Source: Petrotoga mobilis SJ95 (GTDB lineage: Bacteria > Thermotogota > Thermotogae > Petrotogales > Petrotogaceae). Taken from it: a DNA stretch of 64,000 nt. The stretch spans positions 1 through 64,000 of the forward strand of contig NC_010003.1 of the NCBI RefSeq assembly GCF_000018605.1, given 5' to 3'. The notes beneath the pieces are model-generated. The model was not told the DNA's origin. It worked only from the letters and a program-made list of their open reading frames with translations, and made no database searches. The translations under genes were made by a program, and so were the position numbers. This document shows positions 25,000-34,068 of this stretch, one piece after another. The stretch's first letter is position 1; each line of letters begins with the position of its first letter.

Positions 25000-25034
25000 G
25001 GCGGTAAACGGAGTTCCTCCGTCTACCGCCTTTC
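25000..25034 (+). terminator. Stem-loop between binding protein and permease genes
   Basis: The 14-nt arms GGCGGTAAACGGAG and CTCCGTCTACCGCC (one mismatch) close on a TTC loop and are followed by TTTCT. The weak T-run suggests partial termination or protection of the upstream mRNA 3' end, which would keep binding protein in excess over permease. Confidence 0.7.
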
Positions 25035-25071
25035 TGTATAATATAGTAGACTATAATTAGGGGGTGCGTTA

Positions 25072-25974
25072 ATGAAAGTAAAAGGTACGTATAAGAGATC
25101 CGATATCTGGCTTGCCTTTTGGCTCATTATTCCAACTTTAATTGCTATCGGTATTACCGCCTTCTATCCTCTAGGACAAACTCTTTATGATAGTTTCTTC
25201 AAATGGTCTCTCAGACCAGGATTTGAAAGAGAGTTTGTAGGATTTCAAAATTATGTCAATTTGTTTCAAGATCCCAGATTTTTGAGTTCTTTGTGGAATA
25301 CAATTTATTTCACTTTTTTTTCTGTACTTATAGAATTCCTTTTGGGATTAGGAACAGCTTTAATATTGAATGCGGATTTTAAATTGAGAGGTTTGGTAAG
25401 AGCAGCAGTTTTAATACCATGGGCAATACCTACAGCCGTCTCTTCCCAAATGTGGAAATGGATGTATAATGATCAATATGGTGTAATAAGTTTAATGCTA
25501 TATAATCTAGGAATACTTGAGGAAGGTACCCCCATTCTAGGAACTCCAGGTATGGCTATGGCTGCGATTATAGGCGTTGATGTATGGAAAACTACTCCTT
25601 TTGTTGCTCTTTTACTCCTTGCAGGACTTCAAATCATACCTAATGAGTTATACGAAGCAGCTAGAATTGATGGCGCCACTATATGGAAGCAATTCACTTC
25701 TATCACTTTACCTGTGTTAAGGCCTACGATTGGTGTAACGTTGATCTTCAGAACTTTGGACGCTTTGAGGGTTTTCGATATTGTTTACATCATGACACAA
25801 GGAGCAGTGGGAACGGAAACTCTCGCAGTTTACAATAGGTCACTTTTAATGGATAATATCTTCTCTCCAAGAGGTTTGTTTGGTTATGGCTCTGCATTAT
25901 CGGTTGTAATATTTTTGATAATTGGTATATTTACAATAATCTATATGCGCTCGTTGAACATTAAATTAGATTGA
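25072..25974 (+). CDS. Sugar ABC transporter permease (MalF type)
   Basis: This 300-aa inner-membrane permease has six predicted helices. The EAA loop ELYEAARIDGATIWKQFTSITLPVLRPT marks the ATPase contact. The N-terminus SDIWLAFWLIIPTLIAIGITAFYPLGQTLYDSFF is typical of MalF/UgpA permeases. It is second in the operon, behind the binding protein and before the MalG-type permease (13-nt gap). No ATPase gene is in the operon; a shared MsmK/MalK-type ATPase from elsewhere is usual for such Thermotogales systems. Confidence 0.92.
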   Translation: MKVKGTYKRSDIWLAFWLIIPTLIAIGITAFYPLGQTLYDSFFKWSLRPGFEREFVGFQNYVNLFQDPRFLSSLWNTIYFTFFSVLIEFLLGLGTALILNADFKLRGLVRAAVLIPWAIPTAVSSQMWKWMYNDQYGVISLMLYNLGILEEGTPILGTPGMAMAAIIGVDVWKTTPFVALLLLAGLQIIPNELYEAARIDGATIWKQFTSITLPVLRPTIGVTLIFRTLDALRVFDIVYIMTQGAVGTETLAVYNRSLLMDNIFSPRGLFGYGSALSVVIFLIIGIFTIIYMRSLNIKLD

Positions 25975-25987
25975 GGAGGGCAAAAAT

Positions 25988-26839
25988 ATGAGATGGGGAA
26001 TGCGAGCAAAAAGAAATACTCAACGTACAATTTTATATATTCTGGTTATACTGATGGTTATCTTTTACATTTTCCCTTTCTATTGGGCAATTAAAAGTTC
26101 TTTTACTGCCGATCAGTACCTTTTTACAAAAAACATTACACTCTGGCCTCAAGGTTTTACCTTTGAAAACTATATAAAGGTTTTCACAGAGAGACCTTTT
26201 GGATTAAATATATTAAATTCTATTATAGTTGCTGGAGCTACGACTATTTTCTCAATAATCGTTGGTTCTTTTGCAGCCTACGCAATAGCTCGTTTAAAGA
26301 TTCCTGGGAAAGGGCCTTTGATGTTACTGATACTTGCGGTAAGTATGTTCCCTCAAGTTTCTATATTGGGTGGCCTTTTTCAGTTGCTCAGAAATTTAGG
26401 ATTGATAAACACTTATGCTGGGCTGATAATCCCATATATTGCATTGAACTTGCCTTTAACAACGTGGATTTTACAAAATTTCTTCAGAGAGCTTCCCAAA
26501 GAGATAGAAGAATCTGCTTATATAGACGGATGTTCAAAATTTGAAACTTTGTGGAGAATTGTTTTGCCTCTTTCCGCTCCAGGTTTGGTCACGACTGGTT
26601 TGTTAGCTTTTATTCAAGCTTGGAATGAGTTTTTATTTGCTCTAACTTTTATGCAAACTCCTGAAAAATACACAGTTCCTGTGGCAATTGCTATGTTTAC
26701 AGGTAAAACCTTCTACGAAGTTCCTTGGGGACAACTAATGGCGGCGTCTGTAATAGTTACGATGCCTTTAGTTATTTTAGTTTTAGTGTTCCAAAACAGG
26801 ATAGTTCAAGGTTTAACGGCCGGTAGCGTTAAAGGATGA
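25988..26839 (+). CDS. Sugar ABC transporter permease (MalG type)
   Basis: The second permease subunit has 283 aa and six predicted helices. The EAA motif is ELPKEIEESAYIDGCSKFETLWRIVLPLSAPGLV, and the segment WNEFLFALTFMQTPEKYTVPVAIAMFTG is characteristic of MalG-like proteins. GAGGAGGG lies just before ATG 25988. glmM follows 5 nt downstream, so sugar import and amino-sugar synthesis are probably on one transcript. Confidence 0.92.
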   Translation: MRWGMRAKRNTQRTILYILVILMVIFYIFPFYWAIKSSFTADQYLFTKNITLWPQGFTFENYIKVFTERPFGLNILNSIIVAGATTIFSIIVGSFAAYAIARLKIPGKGPLMLLILAVSMFPQVSILGGLFQLLRNLGLINTYAGLIIPYIALNLPLTTWILQNFFRELPKEIEESAYIDGCSKFETLWRIVLPLSAPGLVTTGLLAFIQAWNEFLFALTFMQTPEKYTVPVAIAMFTGKTFYEVPWGQLMAASVIVTMPLVILVLVFQNRIVQGLTAGSVKG

Positions 26840-26844
26840 TGTAG

Positions 26845-28167
26845 ATGAAGTTTTTATTCGGTACAGACGGCATAAGAGAGGTCGTTAATGAAAAGCTGAC
26901 CGTTGACTTGGCGATGAAACTCGGAAACGCACTTGCTAACCTTTTTGGTTCAGAGTATAAAAAATTGTATATTGCAAGAGACACACGAAATTCAGGAAAG
27001 GTATTGGAAATGGCTTTAGCTTCTGGAGCATTGGTAGGTGGAATGAATGTAGAGTCATGTGGAGTTCTGACTACACCAGGATTAGCATTTATAACGAAAA
27101 TAGAAAAATCTATAGGTGTTGTCATTTCTGCATCTCATAATCCTCCAATGTACAACGGATTAAAAGTTTTTTGTGAAGGATTTAAAATTTCAGATGAAAC
27201 AGAAGAAAAGTTAGAAGAAAAAATTTTGAAAGGTCTACTTAAATACAGTGATTATAGAGATATTGGAAGATACATAGAAGACTCTTCAAAAAAAGAATAT
27301 GTTGATTATGTGGTTTCTCTATATAAAAAGAACTTACAATGTAATGATTTAAAAATTGCTGTTGATGTCGCTAATGGAGCTGCTGGAGCGATAATAAACG
27401 ATATCTTTGGTGAACTTGGCTTGAATTATACGGTATACCAAAATGCCCCAGATGGTTTCAATATCAACGAAAACTGTGGTTCTACATCACCTCAAACATT
27501 ATCTAAAATCGTTAAGGAAGAAAAATATGACTTTGGCATCTTGTTCGACGGGGATGCAGACAGATGCCTTTTTATTGATCGCTTCGGTAATCTCGTAGAT
27601 GGTGATGTTTTGATGGCTATCAACGCTCTGAAATTAAAGGCTCAAGAAAGACTAAAAAACAAAATTGTTGTTTCAACAATTATGAGTAATTTAGGTTTGG
27701 AAGAGTATTTAAAGAAAAATGAAATACATCTTATACGTACAGACGTAGGAGATAAATACGTTTTGGAAAAAATGCTACAAGAAAATGCTACAATCGGTGG
27801 TGAGCAATCAGGACACATTATATTTCTTGATAGATCCACTACCGGCGACGGAATAATTACCGCTTTAGAGACTTTGGAAACGCTGAAATATTTTTCTAAG
27901 TCTCTTGATAATTTTCTTCAAGAAATTCCTAAATATCCACAACACTTGGAAAACGTTACAGTAAAAGATAAAGTAAAAATCATGAAGGACAGCAGAATTG
28001 AAAATTTAATAAGAAAATATCAAAGTATTGAAGGATTCAGAATTGTAGTCAGACCTTCAGGAACTGAACCAAAAATAAGAATCATGACAGAAGGGTCCAA
28101 TGAAGAAACAATTAAAACATGCGTCACAGAATTTAGCCAACTTATACAAAGTATTGATAACGAGTGA
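26845..28167 (+). CDS. glmM: Phosphoglucosamine mutase
   Basis: GlmM interconverts glucosamine-6-phosphate and glucosamine-1-phosphate on the way to UDP-GlcNAc and peptidoglycan. The 440-aa chain begins FGTDGIRE. The phosphoserine loop is ISASHNP (Ser97), the metal loop is DGDADRC near residue 237, the sugar loop GGEQSGH near residue 317, and the phosphate loop RPSGTEPKIRIM near residue 405. It differs from phosphomannomutases by the SASHNPPMYNGLK signature. It is last in the sugar ABC operon, before a strong terminator. Confidence 0.92.
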   Translation: MKFLFGTDGIREVVNEKLTVDLAMKLGNALANLFGSEYKKLYIARDTRNSGKVLEMALASGALVGGMNVESCGVLTTPGLAFITKIEKSIGVVISASHNPPMYNGLKVFCEGFKISDETEEKLEEKILKGLLKYSDYRDIGRYIEDSSKKEYVDYVVSLYKKNLQCNDLKIAVDVANGAAGAIINDIFGELGLNYTVYQNAPDGFNINENCGSTSPQTLSKIVKEEKYDFGILFDGDADRCLFIDRFGNLVDGDVLMAINALKLKAQERLKNKIVVSTIMSNLGLEEYLKKNEIHLIRTDVGDKYVLEKMLQENATIGGEQSGHIIFLDRSTTGDGIITALETLETLKYFSKSLDNFLQEIPKYPQHLENVTVKDKVKIMKDSRIENLIRKYQSIEGFRIVVRPSGTEPKIRIMTEGSNEETIKTCVTEFSQLIQSIDNE

Positions 28168-28175
28168 AATAGCTT

Positions 28176-28212
28176 AAAAAAACGGGGTTAGTGTTAAAAA
28201 GCCCCGTTTTTT
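28176..28212. terminator. Bidirectional terminator, glmM / htrA
   Basis: AAAAAACGGGG and CCCCGTTTTTT pair around a 14-nt loop. Both strands end in T-runs, so it serves the convergent glmM and htrA genes. Confidence 0.88.
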
Positions 28213-28228
28213 AATTGATTATTCTGGT

Positions 28229-29590
28229 TTACCTATAGAAGAATTGAACAACGTACCTCACATTATTTCTATAAACTATCAATGCCACATAACTGTTCTT
28301 TTCAACTGAGGAAGCTATTTTTTCCCAGTCAGCTACGTTCTGTATGTCGTAATACACTCCATTAACCGCTATCTCTGTAATAACATCACCTGCTCTTAGC
28401 CCAAGCGCGTATGTATCGTCTTGTATTTCTTCAACGATGACTCCTTGAATGCTACTTCTTATACTGTATTTTTGTCGATCTTCTGAAGTTATATCCCTAA
28501 CTACGATTCCAAAATAGGCTTCTACAACTTCAGGCGTTTGGCTCCCCAAAGTTACATTGAAAGTAATCCTTTCTCCAAACCTATCGACAACAACCTCTAC
28601 AGTATTCCCTGCTGGATAAGTAGCCAACAATGAAGTTAAATCGTCTGTATTTTCAATTTTTTTACCGTTCACTTCAACTATTACGTCATTCACTTTTATA
28701 CCTGCTTTCTCAGCAGCTCCTCCTGGTACCAAATCTTGGACATAGGCTCCTTTGTCTACTTTTAACCCCAAAGATTTTTTCAATTCTTCAGTTATATCGC
28801 TGATGTATACACCTAAATAAGCTCTTTGAAAGGTCCCTGTTTCCATTACAGAATCAGCAAATCTTTTCGCTATGTTAATAGGAATGGCGAACCCTATGTT
28901 CACGCTTCCTAACTGAGGATCTACTGCGATTGCAGTGTTGATCCCAATGACTTCCCCATGTATATTCAGTAAGGGACCTCCACTATTACCTGGATTAATA
29001 GTTGCATCAGTCTGTATTAAATCAACATAATTCCCATTTCCATCGGGTTTTGGAATGCTCCTATTGGTTGCACTTATAACCCCTGCCGTAACAGTATTTT
29101 GTAAACCCAGTGGATTGCCTATAGCTATAGCATCCTCTCCAATCCTAATCTTGTCTGAATCACCTAAAGGTAGCGTTGGTAAATCTTCATCAGCACTTAT
29201 TTTTATTATTGCTAAATCGAGATCTTCATCACCACCTACCAACTCGGCGTCATAGTCCTTTCCATTCGGCAAGGATACAGATATCTTCTCTGCACTATCT
29301 ATCACATGGTAATTTGTCAATATATAACCTCTTTTATCGAAAATAAAGCCAGACCCCACTCCTTTTGTTTGATACTCTGGCATTTGTTGACCAAAAAATC
29401 TTTCAAAAAAATCTTGAATGTATGGGTCGACAGGAACTGGAGCTGAACGAGTGGATTCAATATTTACAACCGCTGGAGCGGCCTCTTCAACCACATTAAC
29501 TATGGGGCTTTCGTATCCTTCATTCACAATTGAAAACGAAGATATGGAAAGCAAAAATACTGTCAAAATCAAAACGATAGATTTTTTCAT
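28229..29590 (-). CDS. htrA: HtrA/DegP-family serine protease
   Basis: This exported trypsin-like protease handles misfolded envelope proteins. A signal peptide (KKSIVLILTVFLLSISSFS) is followed by the protease domain with catalytic His in LTNYHVID, Asp in DLDLAIIKI and Ser in GNSGGPLL. Two PDZ domains follow (around residues 255-350 and 360-450; ligand loop YLGVYISD and GAYVQDLVPGGAAEKAG). Length 453 aa fits DegP/Do proteins. It stands alone and ends at the shared terminator with glmM. Confidence 0.95.
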   Translation of the reverse strand: MKKSIVLILTVFLLSISSFSIVNEGYESPIVNVVEEAAPAVVNIESTRSAPVPVDPYIQDFFERFFGQQMPEYQTKGVGSGFIFDKRGYILTNYHVIDSAEKISVSLPNGKDYDAELVGGDEDLDLAIIKISADEDLPTLPLGDSDKIRIGEDAIAIGNPLGLQNTVTAGVISATNRSIPKPDGNGNYVDLIQTDATINPGNSGGPLLNIHGEVIGINTAIAVDPQLGSVNIGFAIPINIAKRFADSVMETGTFQRAYLGVYISDITEELKKSLGLKVDKGAYVQDLVPGGAAEKAGIKVNDVIVEVNGKKIENTDDLTSLLATYPAGNTVEVVVDRFGERITFNVTLGSQTPEVVEAYFGIVVRDITSEDRQKYSIRSSIQGVIVEEIQDDTYALGLRAGDVITEIAVNGVYYDIQNVADWEKIASSVEKNSYVALIVYRNNVRYVVQFFYR

Positions 29591-29679
29591 ACTAGCACCT
29601 CCGATTATTCTAGTTATTTAAATTATAAACCAACTTCTTAAAAGAAACTTAAAAGCTTGAATTTTCAGTTTTGTTGTTT

Positions 29680-30270
29680 CTATTGTTTTCTACTACCTGG
29701 TTTTACTAATTGTAAACCTTGGATACATAAAGGACAGTTTTCTGAGGAGTAGGTAGCAGCTTGTATCTTAACTAGAGATATGATTTCTCTGTTTTCTAAA
29801 ACAATTTTATCAGACCTATTGACGATACAGGCGAATGAAGTCACGTATCCTCCGTTACTTTCAACCAATTTTGCAACTTCCAGTGTGGATTTTCCTGTAG
29901 TTATTACATCTTCTACTATTAGTATTTTGCTGTTATTATTTATGACCTGATCTCTACGTAAACTCATGTTTCCTTTTTCATTTCTCTCTGCGAATAAAAA
30001 TGGTACTTTTAAAGCTCTCGCCACTTCGTATCCTATGATAATTCCTCCCAATGCGGGGGAAACAACGTAGTCTATTTTTGAGGCTACTTTATCAGCAATT
30101 AATTTGCCAAGAAGTTCCGAATACTCTGGATATTTAAGAACTTTTGCACATTGAATATATGTGTCTGAATGTAATCCGGAAGATAATAAAAAGTGCCCCT
30201 TTAAAAAGGCCCCGGTGTCTTGCAGTATTTTTAATACTCTAGTTTCATCATTTTTTGTGTTATCTATCAT
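29680..30270 (-). CDS. pyrE: Orotate phosphoribosyltransferase
   Basis: PyrE joins orotate and PRPP to make orotidine 5'-monophosphate in pyrimidine synthesis. The 196-aa protein has the family start GAFLKGHFLLSSGLHSDTYIQCAKVL, the mobile loop FAERNEKGNMSLRR, and the PRPP-binding motif KILIVEDVITTGKSTLEVA. The tail CPLCIQGLQLVKPGSRK matches the PyrE subgroup of thermophiles. No other pyr genes are adjacent. A G-rich repeat lies 54 nt before the start codon. Confidence 0.93.
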   Translation of the reverse strand: MIDNTKNDETRVLKILQDTGAFLKGHFLLSSGLHSDTYIQCAKVLKYPEYSELLGKLIADKVASKIDYVVSPALGGIIIGYEVARALKVPFLFAERNEKGNMSLRRDQVINNNSKILIVEDVITTGKSTLEVAKLVESNGGYVTSFACIVNRSDKIVLENREIISLVKIQAATYSSENCPLCIQGLQLVKPGSRKQ

Positions 30271-30319
30271 TAAGATTTTTACCTCCTGATATCTCTTTTT
30301 ATATACTCTAAAATTATGT

Positions 30320-30347
30320 TAGCGCCCCTTTGCCCCGCTCCCCACCC
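30320..30347 (-). repeat. G-rich repeat with G-quadruplex potential (copy B)
   Basis: On the minus strand four G-runs (GGG, GGGG, GGGG, GGGG) are separated by T, AGC and CAAA and end in CGCTA. It lies in the gap between the hydrolase gene and pyrE, 54 nt before the pyrE start, with the G-rich strand as the coding strand. Confidence 0.8.
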
Positions 30348-30373
30348 AATTTTTATTTCTAAAGAATTTATCT

Positions 30374-31117
30374 CTATTTTAAAAATTCTAAAATCTTATC
30401 ATAAAATTTATTTTTATTGTAAATGCATTCAAATAACTCATGTTTACCTTTGGAAAAAGAAATTTTGGAAATGTTTGAATTCTTTATCTTCTTATACTCT
30501 TCGATGTTGACTATTTTATCTTCCTCTCCAAAAAGCAACAATGTGGGAATATCAACCTTTTCGATTTCATTCAATGCAATATCAGCTTCGTCAAACATTT
30601 GTCGAGCAGTTCGAACGGTTATTTTATCGTGTACCAGGGGATCTTTTTCATAAAATTCACAAGCTTTTTCATCCGTCGATAGATCATAAGGATTTATCCG
30701 ATTTGAAAAGGAAAGGGTAGGAAATATTGAGAAAAGGTTTAAAAGCCAACTCAATTGTTTAATATCACCCAAGGCAGGAGAAGAAAGTATAAGTTTTTTC
30801 GGTTTTTTCTCTGTTATTTCAACAAATCTTGTGGCGACCAACCCACCAAGAGAGTGTCCGAATAGAATATATTCTTCTTGAACATAATTTTCCAAAAAAG
30901 AATAAACTTCGTAAAAATTCTCTATATCACCTTTTTTCCCAGAAGTATAACCGTGCCCGGGAAGATCAAAGGTATACACAGCAATCCCTTTTTCATTTAA
31001 TTGCTTAATGAAATTCACGTATCTTCCAGAATATTCTCCGAGACCGTGAATCAGATATAAAGTTTTATAGTTATAGGTGTTTGGCATGTAGTATCTATGA
31101 TATATTTTCATAAACAA
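30374..31117 (-). CDS. Alpha/beta hydrolase (monoglyceride lipase / lysophospholipase-like)
   Basis: This 247-aa alpha/beta-hydrolase fold enzyme has the serine nucleophile in LFGHSLGGLVA, the oxyanion region LIHGLGEYSGRYVNF, an acid in LLFGEEDKIV and a His in GKHELF. HGxxExxxRY is the Hydrolase_4 (monoacylglycerol lipase) signature. It probably cleaves acylglycerol or lysophospholipid esters in the cytoplasm. It lies 13 nt downstream of rho on the same strand, so they may share a transcript. Confidence 0.88.
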   Translation of the reverse strand: MFMKIYHRYYMPNTYNYKTLYLIHGLGEYSGRYVNFIKQLNEKGIAVYTFDLPGHGYTSGKKGDIENFYEVYSFLENYVQEEYILFGHSLGGLVATRFVEITEKKPKKLILSSPALGDIKQLSWLLNLFSIFPTLSFSNRINPYDLSTDEKACEFYEKDPLVHDKITVRTARQMFDEADIALNEIEKVDIPTLLLFGEEDKIVNIEEYKKIKNSNISKISFSKGKHELFECIYNKNKFYDKILEFLK

Positions 31118-31130
31118 ATTATATCACAGT

Positions 31131-32456
31131 TCACAAAGCTTTTTGATTTTCTATCGCTTCCATTATTTCATCATTAGTTTTATGCTTTCGTAATAAACTC
31201 AAGATGAATTCCAAGGCTTCTTTTGGGGACATATCGTTAATGAACTTTCTTAGAATGATTGTATTTTTCATCTCATCCGGACTATATAACAATTCTTCTT
31301 TTCGGGTACCCGATAATTTTAAGTTTATGGCAGGAAATATTCTCTCATTAGACATTTCTCTAGCTAACACCAGTTCCATATTTCCTGTACCTTTAAATTC
31401 TTCAAATATCACTTCATCCATCTTCGATCCTGTTTCTATTAATGCAGTGGCTAAAATAGTAAGACTACCGCCTTCTCTAATCTTTCTTGCAGCACCAAAA
31501 AATTTCTTTGGGAAAATTACAGCGGCAGGGTCAAGACCTCCACTCAGCAATTTCCCACTGGATGGTACATAAAGGTTGTATTCACGTGCAACTCTCGTCA
31601 AACTATCAACAAGGACAACTACATCGTGGCCAAACTCAACCAACCTCTTAAAATGTTCCAAAGCCATTTCTGCGATTCTTATTTGATTTTCTGGATCCAT
31701 ATCGAACGGTGCTGCTATGACGTTAGCATCTACTGTATCACGAATATCCGTTACCTCTTCAGGTCGTTCGTCTATTAAAAGTATGTACCTTCTAGTATCG
31801 GGGTAATTTTCAGCAATGGAGTTAGCAATATCTTTTAACAGCGTGGTTTTACCAGCCTTAGGGGGAGCAACTATTAAACCTCTTTGCCCAAAACCTATAG
31901 GAGAGAATAGATCAATAATTCTGGAACTGTATGGTGCGTTTTTATGTTCCAAAACCATTCTGGTTTTGGGATACTCGGGAGTCAAATTTTCGAAAGAGAC
32001 TCTATCCCGAGCGTTTTCGGGAGGTAAAGAATTTACCGCTTCTACTCTTAATAAGGCAAAAAATCTTTCACCTTCTTTTGGAGGTCTTATTTGACCAGCT
32101 ATTATGTCTCCCGTGAAAAGGTTGAATTTTCTAATCTGTGATTGAGAAACATATATATCATCGGTTCCAGGCAACAACGAGTTGTCTACGCTTCTCAAGA
32201 AACCGTAACCATCCGGCAATACTTCCAAAATTCCTTCATAGAAGAAGTATCCGATTGATTCAGTTTGCTTTCTTAAAATAGCAAACTTTAATTCGCTTTT
32301 TGTCATCTTGGAATAATTTGATATTTCAAGTTTACGAGCTAATTCGTATAATTCTTTTCTGGTCATTTCGTTTAATTTAGCCATATTAATTTCAATGGCT
32401 TGGATATTATCCCTACTTTGTTTCTTTGATACTAAATTGTTAGTATTTTCATCCAT
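31131..32456 (-). CDS. rho: Transcription termination factor Rho
   Basis: Rho is the hexameric RNA-dependent helicase that ends transcription. The 441-aa chain has the N-terminal RHO_N helix domain (NEMTRKELYELARKLEISNYSKMTKSELKFAILR; here TRKELYELARKLE), the RNA-binding cold-shock-like domain (YEGILEVLPDGYGFLRS), and the ATPase core with Walker A APPKAGKTTLLK, Walker B VVLVDSLTR and the Q-loop region. AAGGAGG precedes ATG 32456. A degraded G-rich repeat lies 62 nt upstream. Confidence 0.97.
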   Translation of the reverse strand: MDENTNNLVSKKQSRDNIQAIEINMAKLNEMTRKELYELARKLEISNYSKMTKSELKFAILRKQTESIGYFFYEGILEVLPDGYGFLRSVDNSLLPGTDDIYVSQSQIRKFNLFTGDIIAGQIRPPKEGERFFALLRVEAVNSLPPENARDRVSFENLTPEYPKTRMVLEHKNAPYSSRIIDLFSPIGFGQRGLIVAPPKAGKTTLLKDIANSIAENYPDTRRYILLIDERPEEVTDIRDTVDANVIAAPFDMDPENQIRIAEMALEHFKRLVEFGHDVVVLVDSLTRVAREYNLYVPSSGKLLSGGLDPAAVIFPKKFFGAARKIREGGSLTILATALIETGSKMDEVIFEEFKGTGNMELVLAREMSNERIFPAINLKLSGTRKEELLYSPDEMKNTIILRKFINDMSPKEALEFILSLLRKHKTNDEIMEAIENQKAL

Positions 32457-32513
32457 GTGAATCCTCCTTATTACCTTTAGTATATACTGTGTTTAGGAAT
32501 CCTAAAACTGTAC

Positions 32514-32541
32514 TAGCGCCCCTTCGCCCCGCAGCCTACCC
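32514..32541 (-). repeat. G-rich repeat, degraded (copy C)
   Basis: It has the same layout as the copies at 12415, 30320 and 38698, but the second G-run is broken. Minus strand: GGG, GG, then two GGGG runs separated by CGAA, ending CGCTA. It lies 62 nt before the rho start in the same orientation. Confidence 0.7.
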
Positions 32542-32865
32542 TTCTAAGGAAAGTAGTTTTACCCTTTCATTGCGAAGCTCAACCCACAAATTATCCTTTA
32601 TAAATGTAGGCATTTGACTTCTAGAGTAAGAATATAACATACAGATCATAATATATTAATGAATTTTGTGGGGATACCACAACATAAGAATGAAGTAATC
32701 CCTCAAAAGCAAAAAGGGTTAAAATCAAAAATAGTATTGTGAGGAGAACAATAAACGTTCTTGGGAGAATCTAAAAGAAGTTCAATCGTAATTCAGAAAA
32801 TATAATATAAAAAATTATCAAACACGATAAAACTTTTTAAAAGCCAAGCAATTTATTTTAAGACA
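32542..32865. other. Non-coding stretch upstream of rho
   Basis: These 324 nt hold no convincing gene. The longest ATG frame is about 27 codons (near 32660) with no ribosome site. A small stem TTGTGG/CCACAA is at 32666-32682. The stretch lies between the end of the DUF1385 gene and rho, so it may carry the rho promoter or a long leader; I see no clear -35/-10 pair. Confidence 0.5.
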
Positions 32866-33828
32866 TTAAGAATCGACTTTGAAAGAAGTTACGCCTGGAG
32901 CTAAGACTTTGCTTTCGGTACCTTGATTTTCAAGTAGGTTTCCATGTTTATCTAAAAGTATTTCCCCATCAAAATTTTCTTTGAGGGCATATTCTAAAGA
33001 TATGAGCCCTATTTCCAATTGTTCTTTTTCAGGTTCCTTGGTAGTAATTTTTTGAAGCAACAAACCCGGATAGGCAAGAATTTTTCCTATTTTTGTGTCG
33101 ATGATTTTTGCGGTGAACCTTTGAAATTCGTAAGCTAAGCCTGCAACTAATGGAAGAAGCACTATTCTAGATATTACTTTCTGTAAAGTTGAATTGAAGC
33201 CTAATCCTCCCGTTATGGCAAAAACAATAATCGAAGCAAAAACTGTAATTATCAAGAAACTAGTACCACATCGAGGATGTAAAGTTGTGTATTTTCGGGC
33301 GTATTTGACCTCTAAAGGTTCGTTGTTTTCGTAGGTATATACACTTTTGTGTTCGGCTCCGTGGTACTGAAAAACCCTTTTTATATCTTTCATGAAAGAA
33401 ATACCCCAGATGTAGGCGACAACCAAAAACGCTCTTATAAAGCCTTCAACAAATGCAAACCAAAATTCAGATTTAATATTGAAAGGTCTGGTTAAAAATA
33501 CAGGTAAAACACCAAACCCTAATGTTGCAACTGCAACCGCAAGCAATATGGCGATAACCATATCTTTTGTAGTTAATTCTTCATCTTCTTCTCCAGATAC
33601 TTTAGCCGAATAAGATAATGCGTTCATACCAATTATCATTGAATGTAGCAATACAAAAAAACCTCTTATAATGGGTATTTTTTCCCAAATTCCCCATGAG
33701 TTATCCTTTAATCTTTTAACTGCAATACTTCCGTCTTTTCTTTTTACCGCGACTACGGTATTTATTCCTTTCATCATTACGCCTTCGATAACCGCTTGTC
33801 CACCTACTGTTTTAGGTTTTGGTTTCAC
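32866..33828 (-). CDS. DUF1385 membrane protein (YqhQ-like)
   Basis: This 320-aa integral membrane protein has the DUF1385 signature GGQAVIEGVMMKG at the N-terminus, and FQYHGAEHKSVYTYE with TLHPRCGTSFLI in the middle. About five hydrophobic helices are visible. The molecular function of the family is not known. The start is GTG 33828 with AAGGAGG upstream, and its first 17 nt overlap the end of the small gene before it. It forms a unit with that gene and with the SpoVS gene. Confidence 0.88.
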   Translation of the reverse strand: MKPKPKTVGGQAVIEGVMMKGINTVVAVKRKDGSIAVKRLKDNSWGIWEKIPIIRGFFVLLHSMIIGMNALSYSAKVSGEEDEELTTKDMVIAILLAVAVATLGFGVLPVFLTRPFNIKSEFWFAFVEGFIRAFLVVAYIWGISFMKDIKRVFQYHGAEHKSVYTYENNEPLEVKYARKYTTLHPRCGTSFLIITVFASIIVFAITGGLGFNSTLQKVISRIVLLPLVAGLAYEFQRFTAKIIDTKIGKILAYPGLLLQKITTKEPEKEQLEIGLISLEYALKENFDGEILLDKHGNLLENQGTESKVLAPGVTSFKVDS

Positions 33829-34066
33829 TAGATTGGATCCTCCTTAAAATTTCTTCTGCAACACCTTGTTCAGTGACTACATAGTAAAATTTTATAGCCT
33901 CTTTGTCTATTCCATTGTTCTTATTAAGCACTTGAGACGCCTTTCTTCTCAATTTGTACCTTTCATCATTATTCAATTTTGTAATGTCTTTTATTATATC
34001 AAAAAGGTGCGTGTTTTGTGAACACGCTTCAATGATTTCCAATATTGCTTTCTCATTTTCATTCAT
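33812..34066 (-). CDS. Small hypothetical protein
   Basis: I do not recognise this 84-aa protein. It is soluble, helical and charged (NENEKAILEIIEACSQNTHLFDIIKDITKLNNDERYKLRRKASQVLNK) with a tail that looks like a winged-helix or oligomerisation segment (IKFYYVVTEQGVAEEILRRIQ). It lies 2 nt behind the SpoVS gene and overlaps the DUF1385 gene by 17 nt, so all three are translated together. This linkage is the only functional hint. Confidence 0.75.
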   Translation of the reverse strand: MNENEKAILEIIEACSQNTHLFDIIKDITKLNNDERYKLRRKASQVLNKNNGIDKEAIKFYYVVTEQGVAEEILRRIQSSETKT

Positions 34067-34068
34067 TT

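Noticed and set aside
32660-32745. Small gene of about 27 codons in the rho upstream gap
   Set aside because: No ribosome site and no recognisable protein features.
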